From positions 1-50,359 of the forward strand of contig WRFX01000003.1 of the NCBI GenBank assembly GCA_009787445.1: a stretch of DNA of 50,359 nt, written 5' to 3'. Origin of the DNA: Chitinivibrionia bacterium. Its GTDB lineage: Bacteria; Fibrobacterota; Chitinivibrionia; Chitinivibrionales; Chitinivibrionaceae. The notes below the pieces were generated by a model. That model saw only the letters and a program-made list of their open reading frames with translations, made no database searches and was not told the DNA's origin. How positions within the stretch are numbered: position 1 is the first letter of the stretch; each line of letters starts with the position of its first letter. The translations under genes were made by a program, and so were the position numbers. This document shows positions 35,715 to 43,906 of the stretch, in pieces.

Positions 35715-37595
35715 TTATCCTTTTATCGCCGATATTATTTTGTCCGCGACCTGCTTCGGCGACATATTTATATCTTTTGCCAATTCCCCGACGTGTCCGT
35801 GATTTATAAAGCAATCGGGATATGCGACTCGAATAAATTTCGGCATTTTCGCCAACTTTTTTTCTTCCATTAACTCTTGCGACATTTCTATAACGGCAGA
35901 ACAAAAACCGCCGATTATCGTGTTTTCTTCGCACAGTACAATATACTCAAATTTTTTGAAAATTGCAGAATATAATTCTTTTGTAAGCGGTTTTATTTGT
36001 TTTACCGAAATTAAACAAGGAAAAATTCCTTTCGTTTCAAGCAATTCGACGGTTTCTTTCGCGCTCTGCAAAAAATGTCCGACGGCAAGAACGCAGACGT
36101 TTTTTCCGCTTTTTATTTCGGTAATCTCTTCAAATTTAACTTTTTCTTCGTCGTTTTGCGGCGCAATTCCCCGCGGATAACGAATAAAAACGGGACAATT
36201 CAAGTCGTCAAGTGCGTATTTTAGCATAAATCTTAAATCGGCGGCGTTTGCGGGAGTTAAAATTATCGCATTTGGAACCGTCCGCAAAAACGACAAGTCA
36301 AACGCTCCGTGATGAGTAGGACCGTCCGCGCCGACAATTCCGGCTCTGTCTATCGCAAAAACCACGTGCAAATTATCGAGCGCGACGTCGTGAATTATTT
36401 GGTCAAACGCTCGCTGCAAAAAAGTCGAATACATAGCCACGACGGGTTTTATTCCGTTTAGCGCAAGTCCCGCGGCAAAAGACACGGCGTGTCCTTCGGC
36501 GATTCCTACGTCAAAAAATCTTTCGGGAAATTTTTCGGCAAAACCGCTTAATCCTGTTCCGTCTGGCATTGCGGCGGTTATCGCGACTATTTTTGCGTCG
36601 TTTTGCGCAAGGCGCGTCATTTCTTTTCCAAAAATTTCGCTATAAGAATTTTTGCCCGAAGAATAAATTTCGCCCGTATTTTTATCGAAAGCGCCTAATC
36701 CGTGAAACTTTTCTTTGTCCGCTTCTGCGTGAGCGTAACCCTTGCCTTTTTGCGTCAATACGTGAATTAAAAGCGGAACGTTGTTTTGGTCGCGCGCGTA
36801 TTTCAAAACCGAAAGCAACTCCGCAAAATTATGACCGTCAATGGGACCGATATAGCGCAAACCCAAATCCTCGAAAAGTCCGCCCGGAATAAATACCTGT
36901 TTTACCGATTTACTTAAATGATGCATAGTATTTTGAATTTTTTTGCCGAAACCGCCCGAAAAACTTCCAAGCCGATTCCACGCGCCGGTTTTTAGCGCGT
37001 TATATTTTTTGTCGGTTATAATTTTTGTCAAATATTTTGAAAGCGCGCCGACGTTGTTTGCTATCGCCATTTCGTTGTCGTTGAGTATAACGCACATTTT
37101 CGTTTTGGAATGTCCGAGATTATTTAGTCCTTCAAACGCCAAACCACCCGTAAGCGAGCCGTCGCCGATAACCGCAATTACGTCGTTTTTCTTTTTTTGC
37201 AAGTCGCGGGATTTTGCAAGTCCAAGCGCGGTCGATATCGAAGTCGAAGCGTGCCCCGTCGTAACCGCGTCGTGTTCGGATTCCGTAATATGAGGAAAAC
37301 CGCTTATTCCGCCGTATTGACGAAGCGTGGAAAATCTGTCCTTTCTTCCCGTCAATAATTTGTGCGCGTATGCCTGATGTCCGACGTCCCAAACTATTTT
37401 GTCGTTCGGGGAATCGTATATATAGTGCAAAGCAATCGTCAATTCGACGACTCCAAGCGACGGACCGATGTGTCCGCCCGTTTTGCTTACGGAATCTATT
37501 AAAAATTCTCTTATTTCTTGCGCTAATTGCGAAAGATTTTCAACGGAAAGTTTTTTTAAATCCGCAGGAGAATTTATATTTTCGAGTAAATTCAC
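35715..37595 (-). CDS. dxs: 1-deoxy-D-xylulose-5-phosphate synthase
   Basis: A 626-residue thiamine-diphosphate enzyme condensing pyruvate and glyceraldehyde 3-phosphate, the first step of the MEP isoprenoid pathway. Its product also feeds thiamine and pyridoxal synthesis. The motifs are TGGHIGPSLG (39-48), VWDVGHQAYAHK, GDGSLTGG (144-151, ThDP/Mg site), PIDGHN, the Asp/Arg-region TFLQRAFDQIIHDV and HHGAFDLSFLR. I chose the GTG at 37595 (VNLLENINSPADLKKL), preceded by AAGGA at 8-base spacing. A longer frame to 37664 adds 23 residues unlike the family. It heads the dxs/64-residue protein/hisB set. Confidence 0.95.
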   Translation of the reverse strand: MNLLENINSPADLKKLSVENLSQLAQEIREFLIDSVSKTGGHIGPSLGVVELTIALHYIYDSPNDKIVWDVGHQAYAHKLLTGRKDRFSTLRQYGGISGFPHITESEHDAVTTGHASTSISTALGLAKSRDLQKKKNDVIAVIGDGSLTGGLAFEGLNNLGHSKTKMCVILNDNEMAIANNVGALSKYLTKIITDKKYNALKTGAWNRLGSFSGGFGKKIQNTMHHLSKSVKQVFIPGGLFEDLGLRYIGPIDGHNFAELLSVLKYARDQNNVPLLIHVLTQKGKGYAHAEADKEKFHGLGAFDKNTGEIYSSGKNSYSEIFGKEMTRLAQNDAKIVAITAAMPDGTGLSGFAEKFPERFFDVGIAEGHAVSFAAGLALNGIKPVVAMYSTFLQRAFDQIIHDVALDNLHVVFAIDRAGIVGADGPTHHGAFDLSFLRTVPNAIILTPANAADLRFMLKYALDDLNCPVFIRYPRGIAPQNDEEKVKFEEITEIKSGKNVCVLAVGHFLQSAKETVELLETKGIFPCLISVKQIKPLTKELYSAIFKKFEYIVLCEENTIIGGFCSAVIEMSQELMEEKKLAKMPKFIRVAYPDCFINHGHVGELAKDINMSPKQVADKIISAIKG

Positions 37596-37690
37596 ATTAT
37601 TTTCCTTCAATAAATTAAATGAAAAATAATTTTCGCAACTCTGTTTTAGGTACGAAAAACGCAAAAATAACGCAAATTTTCGTTTTTGAC

Positions 37691-37719
37691 TTGCAAAAAA
37701 TTAAAAACCGACGTAAAAT
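37691..37719 (+). promoter_or_regulatory. Predicted promoter of the PilX-like gene
   Basis: TTGCAA (37691-37696), a 17-base spacer and TAAAAT (37714-37719) form a plausible sigma-70 promoter about 57 bases before the ATG at 37777, which has a strong AAGGAGG site. The remainder of the 181-base interval 37596-37776 shows no other structure. Confidence 0.45.
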
Positions 37720-37776
37720 AAACTGTATATAAGGTTGCTTTTTTTAATAATAATAATTTAACAAGGAGGCAACTTT

Positions 37777-39537
37777 ATGTTTCTTATAAAAAACCAAAAA
37801 GGCGTTTCACTCGTTTATGTGCTTATGGCGCTTGTCTGCGTCGGGGCGATGGGAATGCTTGTTTTAAGTATGGCAAAAAAAGAAAAATCCGATTCTTCTT
37901 TGCGTATATCTTCTGAATTATCGCGCTATGCCGCAAACGCGGGACTAATTTACGCGGTAAATTATTTTAGCAATCCCGTAAGCGAATCGTCCGCGCTTAC
38001 TCTGTTAAAATATTGGCACGAAAAGTATAAAAAGGGCGAAATTAACAAAATAACGAATGGAAGTCCGCAAAAATGGCTCGTCGGCGACGCGGCGGAGTTC
38101 GTTAGCAAAGACGGAATGCGGTTTCGGACAAAAATTATAAACATCGATTTTAGTAATTTGAAGAAAATTACGGGCAAAAGCGATAGAAATCGCAGAGATT
38201 CCAAAGTTCTTATAATGCTTGAATGCGAATCGATAGACAAAAGCGGAAGCAGAGCGAAATCTTGCGGCTCTTACGCAATTTACGGATACGAAATAGACGA
38301 GATGTCAAACGCTTTGCCGCAAAACGCCTTATATATGGGAAGCGGCGCGGACGAAATAAACGTGGTCGTAGACGTGGACGGCGCGACGTTTTTAAGAGGC
38401 GGCGGTTTTTTGCATCATTCGGGTCATATTTTCGGAAATCCGACGACGGGCGGAGAATTTAGAAGACACGGCACGGGAGACGGTTTTATATTAAAAAATT
38501 CCGTTTTTAACGGTCCCGCGTATTTTGGAGAAGAAGTCGGGCAAAACGGCGCCACAAAAATGAAATTGGAAACGGGACGTTCCATTTTTAAGCGCGGTTT
38601 CGGCTGCGAAAGTTTTATATTTTCCACAGGTCAAAGCGACCCCGATATATATTTTGGCGCGTTTTTAAATAACGGATACAGCACTCAAAATTATAACGGC
38701 GGCTGGATATTTCAACCGCAGGCAAAATTGCGCGGATTATCTGGGCAAACGTACACGTCGGGTTCGGGAAGCGGAATAGAAAAATTATATTCGTGGAGCG
38801 GAGTCGCAGTAGCGCCGACGACTCCCGCAACCCTTGAATATACAAAAATGAATATTTTGGATTCGCTTTCTATGCCCAAAGACCCGCCGCCTTCCATAAG
38901 CATCGATTACTCTTTGATAGAGCCGTACATATATAATCTTACCTCGATAAACGGCAAGAGAAAAGCCGTCGACGGCGACGATTTGAATGAACTTTACAAA
39001 AATTATTTCGGGCAAAAATACAATAACGAATGGATGATAATAAGATTTCAGCCCGACGGAGTTCCGTTTAATTCGGGCGGAATAAACGGTTTTAGCGGTA
39101 AAATGATTTTGCTCATAGACAATAAACTTTCCGCCAGCGGTTTTGGAACGCAATTCTACAAAAGCGCAAACAACGGCGTAAGTTTAATCGTTGTAGAAAA
39201 CGGCGTAAAAGCCGACCAATTGGGGAATAACGCTTTAATAAGAGGATTGGTGGTTAATCTTGGAAGCGGCAACTTGGATTTGCAATCGTCGGGCAAAAAT
39301 ATGACGGTTCGCGGGGCGGTTTATTGCGTGGGTTCCGGAAAATTGCGGCTTGAAGGCGGCGAAAACAACAAAATAAAGTTCGTATACGATAGAAGCGTAC
39401 TCGAAGAAATTGCCGAATTGGGAGTGGTAATTGTCGACGGAGTAAAAGAAGTAAAAGAAGGGCTTATTGAAAGAATTAAACAGGAAGTTATAGACGGACT
39501 TCCCGTTTCAAGCGAGTTGCTGGGAAGGAGTTTTTAG
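37777..39537 (+). CDS. PilX-like pseudopilin / large exported protein
   Basis: A 586-residue protein with a type IV prepilin-like N-terminus: NQKGVSLVYVLMALVCVGAMG, where cleavage after Gly9 would expose a hydrophobic helix (residues 10-31). The usual Glu at +5 is absent (Tyr), as in PilX/GspK-type minor components that lack it. A long beta-rich body follows (residues 150-520: repeated Gly/Asn-rich GGGFLHHSGHIFGNP, FSTGQSDPDIYFGAFLNNGY, KMILLIDNKLSASGF). It resembles PilX-like surface proteins that include right-handed-helix-type repeats, but I do not recognise the body. No other pilus gene lies nearby. A strong AAGGAGG site fixes the start. Confidence 0.7.
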   Translation: MFLIKNQKGVSLVYVLMALVCVGAMGMLVLSMAKKEKSDSSLRISSELSRYAANAGLIYAVNYFSNPVSESSALTLLKYWHEKYKKGEINKITNGSPQKWLVGDAAEFVSKDGMRFRTKIINIDFSNLKKITGKSDRNRRDSKVLIMLECESIDKSGSRAKSCGSYAIYGYEIDEMSNALPQNALYMGSGADEINVVVDVDGATFLRGGGFLHHSGHIFGNPTTGGEFRRHGTGDGFILKNSVFNGPAYFGEEVGQNGATKMKLETGRSIFKRGFGCESFIFSTGQSDPDIYFGAFLNNGYSTQNYNGGWIFQPQAKLRGLSGQTYTSGSGSGIEKLYSWSGVAVAPTTPATLEYTKMNILDSLSMPKDPPPSISIDYSLIEPYIYNLTSINGKRKAVDGDDLNELYKNYFGQKYNNEWMIIRFQPDGVPFNSGGINGFSGKMILLIDNKLSASGFGTQFYKSANNGVSLIVVENGVKADQLGNNALIRGLVVNLGSGNLDLQSSGKNMTVRGAVYCVGSGKLRLEGGENNKIKFVYDRSVLEEIAELGVVIVDGVKEVKEGLIERIKQEVIDGLPVSSELLGRSF

Positions 39538-39629
39538 CGATTCAAATTTGTTTTTTTCGTTGAACTCGCGGCAAATATATTATTTTCGCAAGAAAAAACA
39601 AAAAAAACGAATATTTAGGTTTAATAACT

Positions 39630-40697
39630 ATGCAAAAAAACAAAGACGTAATGGTAGCGATGAGCGGCGGCGTCGATAGCAGCGTCGCCGCGTTTCTGCT
39701 GAAAGAACAGGGATTTAATCCCGTCGGCGCGACAATGTGTTTCGGACTCGTCGGCGTCGAGGAAAACCCAAGAAGTTGCTGCGACCCAAAAAGCGTGGCG
39801 GACGCAAAAAGAGTATGCCAAAAACTCGGCATACCGCATTACGTTTTCGATTACGCAAGCGAACTCAAAGAATACGTTATAGACAATTTTTTAGAAGAGT
39901 ATAAATTAGGCAGAACGCCAAATCCTTGCGTTCGCTGCAACACTTTTCTAAAATTTCAACTACTGTTAAACCGCGCGAAAGAACTCAATATCCAAACAAT
40001 CGCAACAGGACATTACGCAAAAATCACGGAAGACGAATCGAACTTTTATTTGGAAACAGCCGATGATAAAATAAAAGACCAGTCGTATTTTTTGTGGGGA
40101 ATAAAAAAACGGGACTTGCCGAATATCGTTTTTCCGATATCCCATTTACAAAAGACGCAACTTCGCAAAATCGCCGAAGAAGCGGGACTTCCCACCGCGC
40201 AAAAACAGGACAGTCAGGATATATGTTTCGTAAGCGGCTCTAATTACAGAACGCTACTTTCGCAATACGGAATCGAGCAAAAAAAAGGTAAAATGTTCCA
40301 TATCGACGGAAGAGAATTAGGCGAGCATTCGGGAATAGAAAATTATACCGTCGGACAGAGAAAAGGTCTCGGAATAGCGCTTGGCGAGCCGGCGTTCGTC
40401 TGCGATATAGACGTAAAAAACAATATTGTAATAATCGGAAACCGAAACGATTTGCTCGCGGACGGCTGTCTTGTAGAGAATTGTAATTTTCTACAAGACG
40501 TAACCGAAGACGGGGAATACAGCGTAAAAATTCGTTCTACTATGTCCGCGGTAAAATGCGGCGTTAAAAAAATTAGCGAAAACAGCGCCGAAATTACTTT
40601 TGACGAACCGCAATTTGCGGTTACACGCGGACAGTCCGCCGTCGTTTATGATGAAAACCGCGTCGTATTCGGTTCCATAATCGAACGGCGGACGTAA
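39630..40697 (+). CDS. mnmA: tRNA-specific 2-thiouridylase MnmA
   Basis: A 355-residue enzyme that activates U34 of tRNA-Lys, -Glu and -Gln with ATP and transfers sulfur, giving 2-thiouridine. Its target tRNA-Glu(UUC) is itself encoded at 48540. The PP-loop SGGVDSS is at 12-18, the sulfur-relay cysteines are Cys100 (NPCVRCN) and Cys199 (DICFVSG), and GHYAKI, DQSYFLW and GQRKGLG complete the family pattern. An unusual CCDPKSVADAKRVCQK segment replaces the typical C(G)-x-EDVEDARRVA. The 92-base upstream interval 39538-39629 is A/T-rich with a loose T-run/A-run dyad. It converges on the GLUG gene with 7 bases between stops. Confidence 0.96.
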   Translation: MQKNKDVMVAMSGGVDSSVAAFLLKEQGFNPVGATMCFGLVGVEENPRSCCDPKSVADAKRVCQKLGIPHYVFDYASELKEYVIDNFLEEYKLGRTPNPCVRCNTFLKFQLLLNRAKELNIQTIATGHYAKITEDESNFYLETADDKIKDQSYFLWGIKKRDLPNIVFPISHLQKTQLRKIAEEAGLPTAQKQDSQDICFVSGSNYRTLLSQYGIEQKKGKMFHIDGRELGEHSGIENYTVGQRKGLGIALGEPAFVCDIDVKNNIVIIGNRNDLLADGCLVENCNFLQDVTEDGEYSVKIRSTMSAVKCGVKKISENSAEITFDEPQFAVTRGQSAVVYDENRVVFGSIIERRT

Positions 40698-40704
40698 AAT
40701 AATC

Positions 40705-42594
40705 CTATCTTTTCACGCCGACTTTTCCCGAATACCACCAAGTTTTTCCGCTTAATCCTTTTGCCTCCGCGACAATCAAATAACCGCCGTTAGCGACGTA
40801 TCTGCCCGCTTTATTTTTCAAATCCCAAGTAAATTTGTCCGACGATTTGCCTGTCGTTTGAAACATAACGTTGCCCAAATTATCATAAACGACAATATTC
40901 ACTCGCGCTTGTTCGGGAGTTTTTATCGAAATTTCGGCGACTTGCGAAACAACCGTGTTTTCAAGTAAAATCGCGTATTTTTTGTCGAGTTTTTTATTGT
41001 CGCGAATTGGCGTATTGTCATTGTCGCCATCGTCGCCATCGACATCGTCGATAATTTTAAAACTCACATATTTTGTTCCCGAATATCCGCCGTCCGATAT
41101 TCCCGCGACGGCAATAAGCGCGGCGCCGCTCTTTTCGACGTTATTGTAATACGAAAGCGAATAATGCGTTCCTTCAATCAATATTGTTTCTCCGTCTTTA
41201 ACGACAATCGACGGTTTAATTTCGCTTCCCGTATATATTTGGTCTAAAACCGGTGAAATTACCAAATCGTCGACAGGTTTAGGTTCTACTTCGTCTTCTA
41301 CATCGCTGAAAAATCTCAAAAACGGCGATGTAACGTCTTCCGTAATTGCCCAAATATCTTTAAAATCCCATCCAAAGAAAGAACTCTGTTTTTTAATCTG
41401 CGCCTCGCCTAATCCTACAATGCCCGACGGAGAACCGCTTCCTGCAACTCTGCTTGCTCCGCTTGTATTGTAATATAAACCCGTATTTTTCCCTTGCGAA
41501 TATATTCCAAAAATTCCACCGATGCGTTTTGTTCCATCTCCACTCGCCGTTATTGTTCCGGACGAATAAGAATTTGTAATACTTGAATAGGAATTTGCGT
41601 ATCCTATCAATCCGCCAGAGTTAGAAACATTAGAACCATTTGCGGAACTAGTAGAAGTATTACAAGTTGCGTAAGAATTATTGATTATTATCGTATCTTT
41701 CGCATATCCCACCAATCCGCCAGAGTTAATAGTAATTCTAAAATTAGTGGAACTACCGGAAACAGCGCCATTTGCGTAGGAATTATTGATAAGCGTCGTA
41801 TCGTTCGTATACCCCACCAATCCACCGGAATAAACAATTCCGCAATCATAGTTGGAACTAGCGGAAACAGCGCCGTCTGCGTAAGAATTATTGATAGTTG
41901 TCGTATCGTTTGCATATCCCACCAATCCGCCGGAATAAGTATAGCCATTATTAGCAGAAACTTTACCTTTTACAGAAGAATTATAAATTGTTGTTTTTCT
42001 GCTTATAAATCCCACCAAGCCGCCGGAATAAGTATTAGTATTAGAAGTAGAAGAAACGGAAGTATTGTTTTCTATATTTATTCCGCAGTTTTCTATCGGT
42101 TTTGTTGAAGCGTAATATGCGGATAAGCCGCCGGAATAAGCCGCCGTACCGCTCGCATTTGCCGTTATTCCTCTAATATTAACGATAATGTTTTTAATTT
42201 GCCCGTTTGCTCCGACATAGCCGAACAAACCCGCGTAACTTACTCCCGACACGGATAACCTTAATATGGAATGTCCTTTCCCGTCAAACGTGCCTTGAAA
42301 CATTCTTCCGACGGTAGAATTACCTATCGGCGTCCAATTCTTGATAGCCAAATCGATGTCTTTTGTCAAAATTATCGTTTTGTTTTCAAACGTCGTTATC
42401 TCATTATTCACCAATTGCCTGATTCCAGCCAATTCCTGCGCGTTTGAAATAAAAAACGTGTCTTTTGACGCATTGTTATTATACCAAATAACATCGCTGC
42501 TTGTACCGTCCCAAACTTCCGTTTGAGCCATAATAACCATTACGATAGATAAGGCTATCGCAATTACCTTTGAAACTTTGTATTTATTATACAC
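40705..42594 (-). CDS. GLUG-repeat secreted surface protein with FlgD-like C-terminal domain
   Basis: A 629-residue exported protein starting at GTG (42594), with a hydrophobic signal region ending VIMAQ. Residues about 35-125 form the pre-GLUG region. Then come six to seven GLUG-type repeats of 33-36 residues (YSGGLVGYANDTTTINNSYADG and variants, about 135-355), predicted to stack as a beta-helix. A Yxx-like module with VLDQIYTGSEIKPSIVV (about 435-500) and an Asp-rich linker follow. The C-terminus (about 535-629: VVYDNLGNVMFQTTGKSSDKFTWDLKNK...GGYLIVAEAKG) is the FlgD/type-A sorting module, so secretion to the surface is expected. The repeats are similar at DNA level and may expand or contract. 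An adhesin-type role is inferred. Confidence 0.82.
   Translation of the reverse strand: MYNKYKVSKVIAIALSIVMVIMAQTEVWDGTSSDVIWYNNNASKDTFFISNAQELAGIRQLVNNEITTFENKTIILTKDIDLAIKNWTPIGNSTVGRMFQGTFDGKGHSILRLSVSGVSYAGLFGYVGANGQIKNIIVNIRGITANASGTAAYSGGLSAYYASTKPIENCGINIENNTSVSSTSNTNTYSGGLVGFISRKTTIYNSSVKGKVSANNGYTYSGGLVGYANDTTTINNSYADGAVSASSNYDCGIVYSGGLVGYTNDTTLINNSYANGAVSGSSTNFRITINSGGLVGYAKDTIIINNSYATCNTSTSSANGSNVSNSGGLIGYANSYSSITNSYSSGTITASGDGTKRIGGIFGIYSQGKNTGLYYNTSGASRVAGSGSPSGIVGLGEAQIKKQSSFFGWDFKDIWAITEDVTSPFLRFFSDVEDEVEPKPVDDLVISPVLDQIYTGSEIKPSIVVKDGETILIEGTHYSLSYYNNVEKSGAALIAVAGISDGGYSGTKYVSFKIIDDVDGDDGDNDNTPIRDNKKLDKKYAILLENTVVSQVAEISIKTPEQARVNIVVYDNLGNVMFQTTGKSSDKFTWDLKNKAGRYVANGGYLIVAEAKGLSGKTWWYSGKVGVKR
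41600..42140. repeat. Tandem DNA repeats coding the GLUG units
   Basis: Six units of about 95-108 bases share the near-identical core CCCACCAATCCGCCGGAATA (or close variants), with cores near 41607, 41707, 41812, 41917, 42009 and 42122. Divergence is highest between cores. The period matches the 33-36-residue protein repeats, so recombination or slippage could change repeat number in frame. Confidence 0.75.
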
Positions 42595-42630
42595 AAAGAA
42601 CCACCCTTCTTAAAATTGTTTTAACTCGAG

Positions 42631-42757
42631 ATAAGTTAGACATAAAAACTGTAATATTTATTGCTTTCTATCGCTTTTTATTACTATCCCATATAAATAA
42701 ATCAGACATAAAAAACCGTAATTTTTATTGATTCTTATTGTTTTATTCCTATCCCAT
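42631..42757. repeat. Two imperfect ~62-bp direct repeats upstream of the GLUG gene
   Basis: Copies at 42631-42692 and 42697-42757 (66-base period) share AGACATAAAA, GTAAT.TTTATTG, TTTTATT.CTATCCCAT and matching spacing, with about a dozen differences. They lie 37-163 bases before the GTG start of the leftward surface gene, so tandem regulator sites or duplicated promoters are likely. No coding meaning is visible. Confidence 0.75.
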
Positions 42758-42900
42758 TCTAATAATATACTATATGTCGCTTTCAAAAAGTAATAATTTT
42801 ATTAAATTAGGCAAAAAATTCCCAAAATATCAGAAAATTCTTGCGTATTTAATACGAATATACTAGAATTTTAACTTTATTTCCGTATTATTTTGCACTT

Positions 42901-42915
42901 TGGCACGGTATTTGA
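42901..42915 (+). promoter_or_regulatory. Sigma-54-like promoter of the flagellin gene
   Basis: TGGCAC (42901-42906), five bases and TTGA (42912-42915) match the -24/-12 consensus TGGCAC-N5-TTGC except for the last base, with exact spacing. The start of transcription would be near 42927, 36 bases before the ATG at 42963. No sigma-28 consensus (TAAA-N15-GCCGATAA) was seen in the interval. Confidence 0.6.
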
Positions 42916-42962
42916 GTATAAAACAACGAAAGGATTTAATTAACCGTAAACAGGAGGATACT

Positions 42963-43811
42963 ATGCGGATAAATTACAATGTTGCTTCGGTAGTAACACA
43001 AGGGGCGCTTGAAAACGGAAATCGCGCAACCGTAAAAAATTTGGAAAAATTGTCAACAGGGTTGAGAATTAACAGAGCAAGCGACGACGCGGCGGGATTG
43101 GCTATCTCGGAAAAACTTCGCACGCAGGTTCGCGGCTCGGAACAGGCAAAAAGAAACGCGCTCGACGGAATCAGCGCAATGAACATTGCAGAAGGGGCTG
43201 CAAACGAAATATCGAACATTCTTCAACGTCAACGCGAACTTGCAATACAAGCGTCGACGGCTACTTACAGCAATGCGGAACGCGAATATTTGGATTTGGA
43301 ATATCAGCAGTTAACAAGCGAAATTGCGCGAATTTGCAGTTCGACAAACTTTAACGGAATGAAACTTTTAGACCCTGCCGCCGAAGCCGCAGGAACTCGT
43401 TTTGGGAGCACGGCAAACTGCGAATTGTGGATTGACGCAAACTCGGTTAATTTTGTAGACAGTATTAGCGCGTCGTATACCGCTATTGACGTAAGTACGT
43501 TAAGTATCGGAAACGTCAGTACGCAGTCGACCGCGCAAGCAGAAATTGGAGCGCTTGACAAAGCCATTACAATGGTGAGTAAAATGCGCGCGGATATAGG
43601 TTCATATGTCAATCGTTTGGAAAGCACGATAAATAACTTGAACGTATCAATCGCGAATCAGGGCGCGGCGGAAAGCCAAATTCGAGACACGGATTTCGCT
43701 TTGGAATCGTCAAACTTTACGAGAAATCAAATTATTACGCAATCGGCTACGGCAATGCTTTCGCAGGCAAACCAAGTGCCGCAAAGCGTACTTCAATTGG
43801 TAAGAGGTTAA
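42963..43811 (+). CDS. fliC: Flagellin
   Basis: A 282-residue flagellin built of the D0/D1 core only. The N-terminal part has the usual LSTGLRINRASDDAAGLAISEKL and AIQASTATYSNAERE; the C-terminal part has RDTDFALESSNFTRNQIITQS and ends AMLSQANQVPQSVLQLVRG. The central region is only about 60 residues, so the surface-exposed D2/D3 domains are lacking. Two cysteines (ICSS, NCEL) are uncommon in flagellins. The ATG at 42963 has AGGAGG upstream; 21 in-frame upstream codons are not needed. A sigma-54-like promoter lies at 42901. No other flagellar gene is in the window. Confidence 0.96.
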   Translation: MRINYNVASVVTQGALENGNRATVKNLEKLSTGLRINRASDDAAGLAISEKLRTQVRGSEQAKRNALDGISAMNIAEGAANEISNILQRQRELAIQASTATYSNAEREYLDLEYQQLTSEIARICSSTNFNGMKLLDPAAEAAGTRFGSTANCELWIDANSVNFVDSISASYTAIDVSTLSIGNVSTQSTAQAEIGALDKAITMVSKMRADIGSYVNRLESTINNLNVSIANQGAAESQIRDTDFALESSNFTRNQIITQSATAMLSQANQVPQSVLQLVRG

Positions 43812-43816
43812 TATGC

Positions 43817-43904
43817 CTGCGCTTACGTCCGCCGTTTTATGATAAAACCGAGTACAACGCGATTTTTATTATAAACGACGGCGGACTTTCCGCAGAAATT
43901 TTTT
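43817..43904 (+). terminator. Extended stem-loop after flagellin
   Basis: CTGCG (43817-43821) pairs with CGCAG (43891-43895). After a small internal loop, GTCCGCCGT (43827-43835) pairs with ACGGCGGAC (43878-43886) around a 42-base A/T-rich apical region. AAATTTTTT follows. It is a GC-rich stem in an AT-rich region directly after the stop codon, most likely a terminator that also protects the flagellin mRNA 3' end. Confidence 0.65.
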
Positions 43905-43906
43905 GC

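Larger units (their letters stand above)
42595..42962. other. Divergent regulatory interval between GLUG protein and flagellin
   Basis: This 368-base interval holds no credible gene. It contains two imperfect direct repeats of about 62 bases near the GLUG side (listed separately), a long A/T-rich middle (42758-42890) and a sigma-54-like promoter followed by a strong AGGAGG site on the flagellin side. Confidence 0.8.

Noticed and set aside
39547-39602. T-rich/A-rich dyad upstream of mnmA
   Set aside because: The arms are near-homopolymeric, so pairing is uninformative.
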